A stretch of DNA of 64,000 bases. Source: Nitrospira sp. (lineage in GTDB: Bacteria > Nitrospirota > Nitrospiria > Nitrospirales > Nitrospiraceae). Positions 16,278 through 23,524 of this stretch are shown here, one piece after another. The stretch is taken from assembly GCA_024998565.1 (NCBI GenBank), contig JACOEM010000013.1, positions 1 through 64,000 on the forward strand, given 5' to 3'. Every line of letters starts with the position of its first letter. Positions within the stretch are counted from its first letter, which is position 1. Under the pieces are notes generated by a model. It saw only the letters and a program-made list of their open reading frames with translations, ran no database searches and was not told the origin of the DNA. Both the position numbers and the translations under genes were made by a program.

Positions 16278-16796
16278 ATGCGAAATTTTAATGCTCGATT
16301 CCGCCTGCGTGATTCGGATCGTCACATCAGGTTGTTGTATACGCAATTCCTCTTTTTGATGCTGGTGGGGTTTCTTTTTTCTTTCTTCTGGGCGCACAGC
16401 ATGACCAGCTTGAGCCCACAAGGTATCGCCGACCACTACCGTGGCTCTGATGCGACCTTCGGCGAACCGATGTCGTTTCGGGAGCTGGCCGAGGTCACGC
16501 ACTTTCACCTGTTCACCATGCCGGTCGTGTTTATGATTCTCGTCCATGTCCTCTATCTCACGCAGGCCAGTCATGCCACGCAAGTCTGGCTGACATGGCT
16601 TTCGTTCGGAGGCGTGGCGCTGGACCTGCTCTCCCCCTGGCTGATCAGCTACATCTCACCTATTTTTGTGCTCACAATGCTGGCCGGGGACACTCTGATG
16701 ATGGGCAGCTTTCTCGCGATGATGGCTATCCCTCTCTACGAAATGTGGATTTTGAAGCAACCGCTGATGGCCGGGAAGCGAGGGGAAGAGTCATGA
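16278..16796 (+). CDS. Four-helix membrane protein with conserved-looking histidines
   Basis: 172 residues. Four membrane segments lie at about 19-40, 76-95, 103-126 and 128-158. H75, H77 and H90 sit in or next to helix 2 (VTHFHLFTMPVVFMILVHVLYL), spaced as b-type haem ligands might be. This would fit a role in passing electrons from the membrane to the periplasmic flavoprotein encoded 23 bases upstream. The haem idea is an inference; I recognise no named family. The start lacks a strong ribosome-binding site. It is the last gene before a strong terminator. Confidence 0.7.
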   Translation: MRNFNARFRLRDSDRHIRLLYTQFLFLMLVGFLFSFFWAHSMTSLSPQGIADHYRGSDATFGEPMSFRELAEVTHFHLFTMPVVFMILVHVLYLTQASHATQVWLTWLSFGGVALDLLSPWLISYISPIFVLTMLAGDTLMMGSFLAMMAIPLYEMWILKQPLMAGKRGEES

Positions 16797-16847
16797 ACGC
16801 CTAGAAGAAGTCCGTTGACTCCGTTGCGGCCAGAGGTATTCAGCCCA

Positions 16848-16888
16848 GAGCCCAAGATCGTGTGCAACGATCTTGGGCTCTTTTTTTT
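16848..16888 (+). terminator. Strong intrinsic terminator
   Basis: GAGCCCAAGATCGT (16848-16861) pairs perfectly with ACGATCTTGGGCTC (16867-16880) around a five-base loop, and T8 follows. It closes the porin/flavoprotein transcription unit. It sits only 13 bases before the HD-GYP start, so that gene's ribosome-binding site lies right behind it. Confidence 0.9.
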
Positions 16889-16900
16889 CGGAGGATTCCC

Positions 16901-17656
16901 ATGCATCCATCGATATCGCCGATCAATGCCACAACACAGCTCATCCAGGAAATAACCCGACAGCTTGATGCCTTGGATTCACTTCAGCTTTCCAAAGAAT
17001 CATTATACGCTGTTCGCCTGTTACAACTTCGACGCCTGACGCGGAGGATCGAAACCCTCATTCCTGGACACTTCGGACATGGCGAGCGCACCGCACACTA
17101 TGCCCGCTTGCTGGGCAAGGCCATCAGCCTTACGGATGACCAACACATCGAGCTGCACTATGCAGCCCTGCTGCACGATATCGGACTCCTCACGTTACCC
17201 GGCAGACTGCTCGACGAGACAGCAGCGCACAGCTTGGATGACTATGCCCTGATCCAAAGCCATCCCCGGGAAGGCGCTGCGCTCCTGAGCCCCCATCGAT
17301 TCCTCTCTGAGGCCGCACGCCTGATCGCTCATCATCACGAACGATGGGACGGCGCCGGATATCCTTATGGACTTCGCGGAGGCTATATCCCCTTGGCCGC
17401 CAGAATTTTGGCCATTGCGGACGTCTTCGACAGCATTGCCAATCGATCGACTTCGTTACACAGGGCCCTACGAACCCTACAAGCGTCGGCAGGCTCACAA
17501 TTTGATCCGATACTGACCGCCACATTTTGTGCACAGTTTCGCCATCAAGACCAGCTCCCGCCGCTACCATTCGGTGACGCGAGTGTCACCGCTCTCACTG
17601 TTGAACCGACCCTCGACCAACCGAGTCACCAGCATATGCCCTTTTCAATGTTCTGA
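16901..17656 (+). CDS. Stand-alone HD-GYP domain protein (probable cyclic-di-GMP phosphodiesterase)
   Basis: 251 residues made almost entirely of an HD-GYP domain. H92-D93 is the HD pair in LLHDIGLL, H121 follows in QSHPREGA, and HHERWDGAGYP (145-155) carries the GYP motif, then IPLAARILAIADVFD. Such enzymes hydrolyse cyclic-di-GMP with a bi- or tri-metal centre. The lysine usually seen in HDIGK is leucine here, so activity should not be assumed. No sensor domain is attached. The ATG at 16901 has GGAGG seven bases upstream. Confidence 0.8.
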   Translation: MHPSISPINATTQLIQEITRQLDALDSLQLSKESLYAVRLLQLRRLTRRIETLIPGHFGHGERTAHYARLLGKAISLTDDQHIELHYAALLHDIGLLTLPGRLLDETAAHSLDDYALIQSHPREGAALLSPHRFLSEAARLIAHHHERWDGAGYPYGLRGGYIPLAARILAIADVFDSIANRSTSLHRALRTLQASAGSQFDPILTATFCAQFRHQDQLPPLPFGDASVTALTVEPTLDQPSHQHMPFSMF

Positions 17657-17718
17657 GGAGTCGAACGAAAACAGTCCATACCCGGCGTACGGGCTATTGG
17701 CCTCACTGATGGAGCTGA

Positions 17719-18282
17719 ATGATGATGAACAACGCGCCCGACATCGAAATTCCAACTGATCGCCTCCGCACCCTCTCGTCCGAGCTTCGCGCACAGTCAC
17801 CACACTGGGCTGATCGTCTTGAGCAGGCCACGACGGAACAGGAGCTACGCAATCTCGTGTGCGATCTCTTTAACCTGTCCCATGCCCTGCCGTCCCACAG
17901 AGAGTCCGCTAATGAGACAACCACGCTGGCCGGACGCATCACCCGCTTCATCAACGAAAATCTCCATCGTGGACTGACACTCAAAGTCCTGGCAAATTTC
18001 CTCGGCTATTCGGAGAAATATTGCTCTGATCTGTTTTACCGCATCATGGGTGAATCGTTTTCCGGGTACATGAGACGACATCGGGTCGAACGGGCTCAAT
18101 CACTCCTCACCACAACCGCGCAGACGTTGGCAGAAGTTGCTACAGCGGTGGGGTTCAGCGATCAGTTTGCCTTCAGCCATTTCTTCAAACGCGCGACCGG
18201 GCATTCTCCCAGGGAGATTCGATCCCGGCAGGCACACTCACGGCATCGGCTGACGGTTCACGCCATGCAGAAAGCCCTGTAG
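17719..18282 (+). CDS. AraC-family transcriptional regulator
   Basis: 187 residues. The C-terminal 100 residues form the double helix-turn-helix of AraC proteins: LTLKVLANFLGYSEKYCSDLF for the first, and TLAEVATAVGFSDQFAFSHFFKRATGHSPREIR for the second. The short N-terminal region (about 1-75) is not a cupin effector domain, so the signal is unknown. Its position between the flavin/porin cluster and the bacterioferritins suggests control of iron genes, as for PchR-type regulators, but this is only contextual. GGAG lies five bases upstream of the ATG. Confidence 0.8.
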   Translation: MMMNNAPDIEIPTDRLRTLSSELRAQSPHWADRLEQATTEQELRNLVCDLFNLSHALPSHRESANETTTLAGRITRFINENLHRGLTLKVLANFLGYSEKYCSDLFYRIMGESFSGYMRRHRVERAQSLLTTTAQTLAEVATAVGFSDQFAFSHFFKRATGHSPREIRSRQAHSRHRLTVHAMQKAL

Positions 18283-18534
18283 CCAACGGCCAGACCAACC
18301 ACACGGCTTCACTGCTTGGAGAACGGGAATGTCCCCTGCCCTGAATGGCCATGGAATACAGAACGATCGAGTCGCTTCGCAGTAGTGAGGGGAGAATGAA
18401 TGCGCGGGTGATTCAAATTACCGGACGGAGGGGTTCAGCGAAGCATGTGCATGGGGAGAGACGACGACAGAGGAGAGAGCCGGCCAGCGGGGCCTTCGGG
18501 GATCCCACCGGCCGACCACCTGCGCACGCAAGGG

Positions 18535-19014
18535 CTAAGACTTCTCAGAATGAATCTGCTCGGCCAAGTATCGATCGAGACCTACTTGCCTGATGGTGCA
18601 GAGCTGAGTCTCAAACCAATCGATATGCTCTTCCGTATCGACGATCATCTCTTCGAGCCGACGACGGGTCGTGAAGTCAGCGACCTTTGTGCAATGGGCA
18701 ATCCCGTCGCGAAGCATTTCCGCATCCTCACGCTCGAAGGCCAGATCGGCTTCCAGCAACTCCGAGACTTTCTTGCCAGCGGCGACGGTGTCCAGGCGAT
18801 CCATCTCCGGAGCCCCCCCCAGGTACAGGATATGATCGATCAGGCCCGAGGAATGGCTGACCTCTTCCTCGGCCAAGTGACTAAAATGCTCGTGGAGTCG
18901 ACCATACCCCCAATGCTTACACGAGGCCGCATGCAGGAGGTATTGATGCACCGCCGTGAGCTCAGTGACCAATACCTTATTCAGGATCTCGAGGACGCCC
19001 TCTTTCGCTTTCAT
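18535..19014 (-). CDS. bfr: Bacterioferritin subunit lacking the haem methionine
   Basis: 159 residues, aligning without gaps to E. coli Bfr. The ferroxidase ligands E18, E51, H54, E94 and H130 are present; position 127 is T instead of E. The haem-binding M52 is replaced by V. It should therefore contribute iron oxidation but not bind haem by itself. Bacterioferritins build 24-subunit cytoplasmic shells that store ferric iron. It lies 35 bases downstream of a second subunit gene with the opposite pattern, so the two probably make a mixed shell. Confidence 0.88.
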   Translation of the reverse strand: MKAKEGVLEILNKVLVTELTAVHQYLLHAASCKHWGYGRLHEHFSHLAEEEVSHSSGLIDHILYLGGAPEMDRLDTVAAGKKVSELLEADLAFEREDAEMLRDGIAHCTKVADFTTRRRLEEMIVDTEEHIDWFETQLCTIRQVGLDRYLAEQIHSEKS

Positions 19015-19049
19015 GCATACCCCCGTTACAACGCCGGGACGGCGCTCGC

Positions 19050-19526
19050 TTAACTGTCCTTTTTGATCTGCTCTGCCAGATAATTCTCAAGACCCACTTG
19101 TTTGATCGTCTCCATCTGGGTCTCGATCCAATCAATATGCTGGTCCACATCTTTCGCCATGTCTTCGAACATGTGCCGTGTCGTAAAGTCACCTACCTTT
19201 GCACAATGCACAACTCCGTCGCTGAGCAGCGTGAGCATTTCCTGCTCCGCCTTGAGATCAAGCTTCAATTGCTCAGGAACGGTCTCTCCGACCTGCACCG
19301 TGTTCATCCGCTGAACATTCGGCACCCCTTCCAGGTACAGAATGTGGCCGATCAACTCGTCCGCATCCTTCATCTCATCGATGCTGCGCTCTCGAACCTT
19401 GTGGTGCAGCCGGTCGTAACCCCAATTGTCACACATCTTTGCATGGACAAAATACTGGTTGATGGCGGTGAGATCCGCGGTAAGCACTTTATTAAGAAGC
19501 TCAATGATACCTTGTTTGGCTTTCAT
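19050..19526 (-). CDS. bfr: Bacterioferritin subunit keeping the haem methionine
   Basis: 158 residues, gap-free against E. coli Bfr. M52, the axial haem ligand at the subunit interface, is kept in SIDEMKDAD. The ferroxidase centre is weakened: E18 is D, H54 is D, E127 is V, while E51, E94 and H130 remain. Its probable role is haem binding and electron transfer in a mixed shell with the product of 18535-19014. GGAGGGA lies just upstream of the ATG. It is first in a two-gene unit reading away from topA. Confidence 0.88.
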   Translation of the reverse strand: MKAKQGIIELLNKVLTADLTAINQYFVHAKMCDNWGYDRLHHKVRERSIDEMKDADELIGHILYLEGVPNVQRMNTVQVGETVPEQLKLDLKAEQEMLTLLSDGVVHCAKVGDFTTRHMFEDMAKDVDQHIDWIETQMETIKQVGLENYLAEQIKKDS

Positions 19527-19849
19527 ACATCCCTCCTCCGGCCTTGGAGCGCCTCATTGCCTGCCTGGCCTCTTGATTGAGACAGATACGAATATGCCCT
19601 CTCTTATGATTCATCCTACACCTTACTTAGACATTCTCGAAAGGGTTGTCAAGCAGAGACATACGTATTTATGAGGACGGTTATCAACATCGCCGAGAAC
19701 ATTTCTCATTGTCCTCATCAGGATGCGACGGTAAACGATCTGCTATGCAAGTAGGCGGCGAGGAGTTGAAGAAAATGGAGGGGAGCAGCGGAAGGGAGAG
19801 CTTGCGCTTCAAAAGCGGAGGATAACAGCAGGCAACAAATCCACCATGG
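19527..19849. other. Intergenic region: bacterioferritin promoter and 3' flank of topA
   Basis: 323 bases between the start of the first bacterioferritin gene and the end of topA, both on the minus strand. A candidate promoter lies at 19624-19652. I see no gene, no clear terminator for topA and no convincing Fur box here. Confidence 0.5.
19624..19652 (-). promoter_or_regulatory. Candidate promoter of the bacterioferritin pair
   Basis: On the minus strand TTGACA (19652-19647) is followed after 17 bases by TAAGTA (19629-19624), a weak -10. Transcription would begin near 19617 and give a leader of about 90 bases. Support is the perfect -35 box and spacing only. Confidence 0.4.
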
Positions 19850-22186
19850 CTATCCGGCTTCACGATAGCCGCACTCTTCATTGCGGCATTGCACCGAGCG
19901 TCCGGCCTGCTTGCTGACTTTCTCAATGAGGAACGGAGCCTGGCACGTGGGACAGGGCTTGTTGATCGGACGATCCCAGAGCGCATATTCGCACTGCGGG
20001 TACCGGCTGCACGAATAAAAGTTCCGCCCTTTTTTGGTGCGCTTCTGAACCAGATCTCCACCACATCCGGGCTGCGGACATTTCACCCCCAGGGCGATGG
20101 CCTTGGTTGTCTTACATTCTGGATAGGCAGAACAAGCCAGGAACTTTCCGAAGCGTCCAGATTTCACCACCATCGGGCTGGAGCACTTTTCGCACTTCTC
20201 GTCCGTCGTCTCTTCCAGCTTGGGAACAATCTTAATCGTTCCATCCGGCAACTTTTCAAAATTTTGCGTATTTTTGCAGGGAGGATCGTCCTTATAGGCG
20301 GGGCACGCGAGGAACTTCCCATTCCGTCCCCATTTGATCTCCAACATGCGGCCGCATTTTTCACAGGGAAGGTTCGTGGGCGGCTCGACGATATCCTTCG
20401 GTCCAGGGATACCTTGAGCGAGTTCCATTTCCCTCACAAAGGGTGTGTAAAAATCGCGCACCGCTGAAACCCAGGGCTTTGTGCCCTCTTCGACTTCATC
20501 GAGCTGCTCTTCCATGTGGGATGTAAATTCCGTATCCAGCAGATCCGGAAATCCCTTCAACAGAAAGTCATTCACCGTTCTCCCGGTTTCGGTCGGGAGA
20601 AACCGCCCTTCGACCTTCTCGACATACTTCCGGTCTTGGATCGTCGAAATGATCGAAGCGTAGGTGGAGGGCCGGCCGATCCCCTTTTCTTCCAGCTCTC
20701 GAATCAGCAATGCTTCATTGTACCGGGGAGGCGGCTGAGTGAAATGCTGTTTAGAAACGAGCCCGAGCAAGGTCTGGGCTTCCTGAGCGACCAGATGCAA
20801 GGATTCACCTTCGCGCAATGCGGGCAGCTGGCGATCTGATTCGTCCTCCGCCTCTTGCTCATTCTTGGGCTTGTGCGACGGCAATTCCTTGTCGGTTCCC
20901 TCTAAGTACACCGCCGTATGGCCGGCGAACTTGACCACGGTGCCGGTCGTGCGAAACACATATCGATCCGGAGTTCCCACCGGAGACGAATCCACACGCG
21001 TCACATCCATGATTGCAGGGACCATCTGTGAGGCAATGAAACGATTCCAAATGAGCTTGTACAAATTGTACTGATCCTGCTCAAGGTATTGCCTGATGGA
21101 TTCGGGGTCGCGAGCCGCGGACGTCGGCCGAATGGCTTCATGCGCCTCTTGCGCGGCTTTCTGCGTCTTGTACACGTTGGGCGTAGCAGGCAGATACTCC
21201 GCTCCGAACCGCTCTCGAATCACAATTCTGGCGTCTTCGGTCGCTTCTTGCGAAATCCTCGGCGAGTCCGTTCGCATGTAGGTAATGAGACCGGTGGGCC
21301 CTTCCGACCCGATTTCAATACCTTCATACAACTGCTGCGCCAGCGTCATCGTCTTCTTCGGGCTGAAATGCAGCTTTCTGGCGGCTTCCTGCTGCAGCCG
21401 GCTCGTGATGAAGGGTGCGACCGGATTGCGTTTCTTTTCCTTGCGCTCGATCGATTGCACGACGAACGGCTTCCCCTGCACGGCATCCAGGATCTGCTGG
21501 GCCCGCTCGCCCGTGCCGATATCGGCATCCTGGCCGTTCACGGAATGCAATTTGGCTTCGAACGCTGGTGGATTGTCCCCAGCCAACAACGCGACGATAG
21601 ACCAGTATTCTTCCGCCCGGAAGGCTTCTCGCTCTTTCTCCCGGTCGCAAATCAACCGCACGGCCACGGACTGCACCCGGCCCATGCTGAGACCACGGCG
21701 CACCTTTTTCCACAGCAACTGACTGCCCTGGTACCCCACGATGCGATCGAGGACTCGTCTCGCCTGCTGAGCCTGGACCAGCTTCATATCGATTTCACCC
21801 GGCGACTTCAGTGCCCGCTTGATCGCCGATTCCGTGATCTCATTGAACAGCACACGATAGACTTTGCCGTCTTTCTTCTTTCCCTTGCCGTGCAGTTCCT
21901 GCGCAATATGCCAGGCAATCGCCTCGCCCTCGCGATCAGGGTCCGGCGCGAGAAACACGGTGTCGACTTCCTGGGCTTTCTTTTTAATGTCGGCAAGGAC
22001 TTTCGACTTGCCCTTGATCGTGACGTACTGGGGTTCAAAATCGTTGTCGAGATCCACACCCAGCTTGCTGGTAGGGAGATCCTTGACGTGGCCGACGGAG
22101 GCCATGACGGAATAGCCACGACCGAGATATTTCGTGATGGTGCGCGCCTTGGTCGGCGACTCAACGATGATCAGCGATTTGGCCAT
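19850..22186 (-). CDS. topA: DNA topoisomerase I
   Basis: 778 residues. The N-terminal TOPRIM domain has E9 in VESPTKA and the DPDREGEA acidic cluster (82-89). The catalytic tyrosine is Y303 in GLITYMRTDSPRIS. The C-terminal quarter carries four four-cysteine zinc ribbons (first CEKCGRM..., last CPTCQAP...CRNEEC). Type IA topoisomerase relaxes negative supercoils by cutting one strand and passing the other. GGAG lies four bases before the ATG. dprA follows the opposite way round in order: dprA lies upstream and is transcribed first, as in many bacteria. Confidence 0.95.
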   Translation of the reverse strand: MAKSLIIVESPTKARTITKYLGRGYSVMASVGHVKDLPTSKLGVDLDNDFEPQYVTIKGKSKVLADIKKKAQEVDTVFLAPDPDREGEAIAWHIAQELHGKGKKKDGKVYRVLFNEITESAIKRALKSPGEIDMKLVQAQQARRVLDRIVGYQGSQLLWKKVRRGLSMGRVQSVAVRLICDREKEREAFRAEEYWSIVALLAGDNPPAFEAKLHSVNGQDADIGTGERAQQILDAVQGKPFVVQSIERKEKKRNPVAPFITSRLQQEAARKLHFSPKKTMTLAQQLYEGIEIGSEGPTGLITYMRTDSPRISQEATEDARIVIRERFGAEYLPATPNVYKTQKAAQEAHEAIRPTSAARDPESIRQYLEQDQYNLYKLIWNRFIASQMVPAIMDVTRVDSSPVGTPDRYVFRTTGTVVKFAGHTAVYLEGTDKELPSHKPKNEQEAEDESDRQLPALREGESLHLVAQEAQTLLGLVSKQHFTQPPPRYNEALLIRELEEKGIGRPSTYASIISTIQDRKYVEKVEGRFLPTETGRTVNDFLLKGFPDLLDTEFTSHMEEQLDEVEEGTKPWVSAVRDFYTPFVREMELAQGIPGPKDIVEPPTNLPCEKCGRMLEIKWGRNGKFLACPAYKDDPPCKNTQNFEKLPDGTIKIVPKLEETTDEKCEKCSSPMVVKSGRFGKFLACSAYPECKTTKAIALGVKCPQPGCGGDLVQKRTKKGRNFYSCSRYPQCEYALWDRPINKPCPTCQAPFLIEKVSKQAGRSVQCRNEECGYREAG

Positions 22187-22268
22187 GTGGCTCCACGTTC
22201 CTCAGTACCTATGCCCAGACTACCACACCCACTATAACAAATATCGAGCCCCTGTCAGCTCTAATCTC

Positions 22269-23405
22269 TCAATGTTGGCCCGATGTGAGACGTACATACT
22301 CGTTGCCGGGTAACTGGCGAACACAATTCTTTAATTCGAGCGATAACAGGATCGTCATCACCTGAGCAGCAGGCAATCCACTGCGCCGAATCACGTCGTC
22401 GATCGATTGCGGCAGGACCGACAAGACATCGTATACCACCGTTTCATCCGAGCTGAATGGCATCTTCGGCTGGGCGAGGGTCCCTGCTCCCCCTGTCAAC
22501 CGCGCACGGAAGGCCTGATCAAGCTGCGGCAACAATTCCTCTAGAATATCCTGCGCGGACTCAACCAATCGGGCGCCATCCTTAATCAAACTGTTCGGGC
22601 CACGACTCTGCTCCGCTTTGACGAAACCCGGTACCGCAAACACTTCCCGCCCCTGCTCACCGGCCAATCTCGCCGTAATAAGTGACCCGCTCTCAATGGC
22701 CGCCTCGGTCACTACTACACCCAACGATAATCCGCTGATGATGCGGTTGCGCCGCGGGAAGTGATAGCTGTGCGGTGCCGCCCCCAGCGGGAGTTCAGAC
22801 AACACGGCGCCCTGCTGTTCGATCGTCTCGCGCAAGTGCCGATGGTCGGCCGGATAGGTACGGTCCAGTCCACAGCCCATGACGGCAAGCGTTCGCCCCT
22901 TACCGGCAAGGGCCCCGCGATGCGCGGCCGCATCGACTCCACGCGCCAAACCACTGACGATCGTAAAACCCATCTTCACCAAGTCGCGCGCCAACTCCTC
23001 AGCCACGATGCGCCCGGCGGCACTGACTTTTCTCGTGCCGACAATCGCCACGGCATGCCGATCGGTTTCCAGCAGCGAGCCCTGAACGTACAACAACGGG
23101 GGCGGGTCCGGAATCGTCCTGAGTGGCGTGGGGTACTGTGCATCAAGATACGTCAGCACCGTAACCTTCCGGCGCTGCAGCTGCTCTAATTCCTTGTCGA
23201 GTTCCCGGATCGCATCCGGAGCCGGCCCTCGACGAATCGCCTCGACTAGAGGCGGCCGGCATCCAATCTCCTCCAACGCCGACTGCGGCGCCGAGAACAC
23301 AGCATCCGGCGCCCCGAATGCATGCACAAGCTTGAGAAGGATGGCGTCGCCCACACCGGGAATCGCGCGCAACACCAACCAGGGACGGAGAGATCGATGA
23401 CTCAC
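22269..23405 (-). CDS. dprA: DNA-processing protein DprA (Smf)
   Basis: 378 residues starting at a GTG. An N-terminal helix-hairpin-helix region (LRAIPGVGDAILLKLVHAFG) precedes the Rossmann-like core with AIVGTRKVSAAGRIVAEELA, SGLARGVDAAAHRGAL and NRIISGLSLGVVVTEA. A C-terminal winged-helix (about 310-378) follows. DprA binds incoming single-stranded DNA and loads RecA during transformation. The GTG overlaps by one base the stop (TAG) of a short upstream frame, see 23405-23506. It is upstream of topA on the same strand. Confidence 0.92.
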   Translation of the reverse strand: MSHRSLRPWLVLRAIPGVGDAILLKLVHAFGAPDAVFSAPQSALEEIGCRPPLVEAIRRGPAPDAIRELDKELEQLQRRKVTVLTYLDAQYPTPLRTIPDPPPLLYVQGSLLETDRHAVAIVGTRKVSAAGRIVAEELARDLVKMGFTIVSGLARGVDAAAHRGALAGKGRTLAVMGCGLDRTYPADHRHLRETIEQQGAVLSELPLGAAPHSYHFPRRNRIISGLSLGVVVTEAAIESGSLITARLAGEQGREVFAVPGFVKAEQSRGPNSLIKDGARLVESAQDILEELLPQLDQAFRARLTGGAGTLAQPKMPFSSDETVVYDVLSVLPQSIDDVIRRSGLPAAQVMTILLSLELKNCVRQLPGNEYVRLTSGQH

Positions 23406-23506
23406 TATCGTCTCAACTCATCACACGTCGTCAGTGCGATGTCATGCCCGTTGTACTGGAGAAAGACCACGTTCAGCGGCAGGATGCCCACCCGGAACAG
23501 GTACAC
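23405..23506 (-). CDS. Possible short ORF between rng and dprA
   Basis: From a GTG at 23506 the frame reads VYLFRVGILPLNVVFLQYNG and on for 33 residues in total, ending TAG at 23405-23407, overlapping the dprA GTG by one base. The same frame is in phase with rng and begins right after the rng stop codon. The composition looks protein-like, but no strong ribosome-binding site precedes the GTG. It could be a coupling peptide for dprA, a readthrough tail of rng, or chance. Confidence 0.25.
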   Translation of the reverse strand: MYLFRVGILPLNVVFLQYNGHDIALTTCDELRR

Positions 23507-23524
23507 GCCCGGTCGCTCGGCGGA

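Noticed and set aside
18345-18593. Plus-strand short frame between the AraC gene and the bacterioferritins
   Set aside because: Composition is atypical, it overlaps the bacterioferritin 3' end, and no motif is visible.
21089-22237. A 382-codon plus-strand open frame opposite topA
   Set aside because: It is antisense to a clear topoisomerase gene, has no family motif, and long opposite-strand frames are expected at this GC content.
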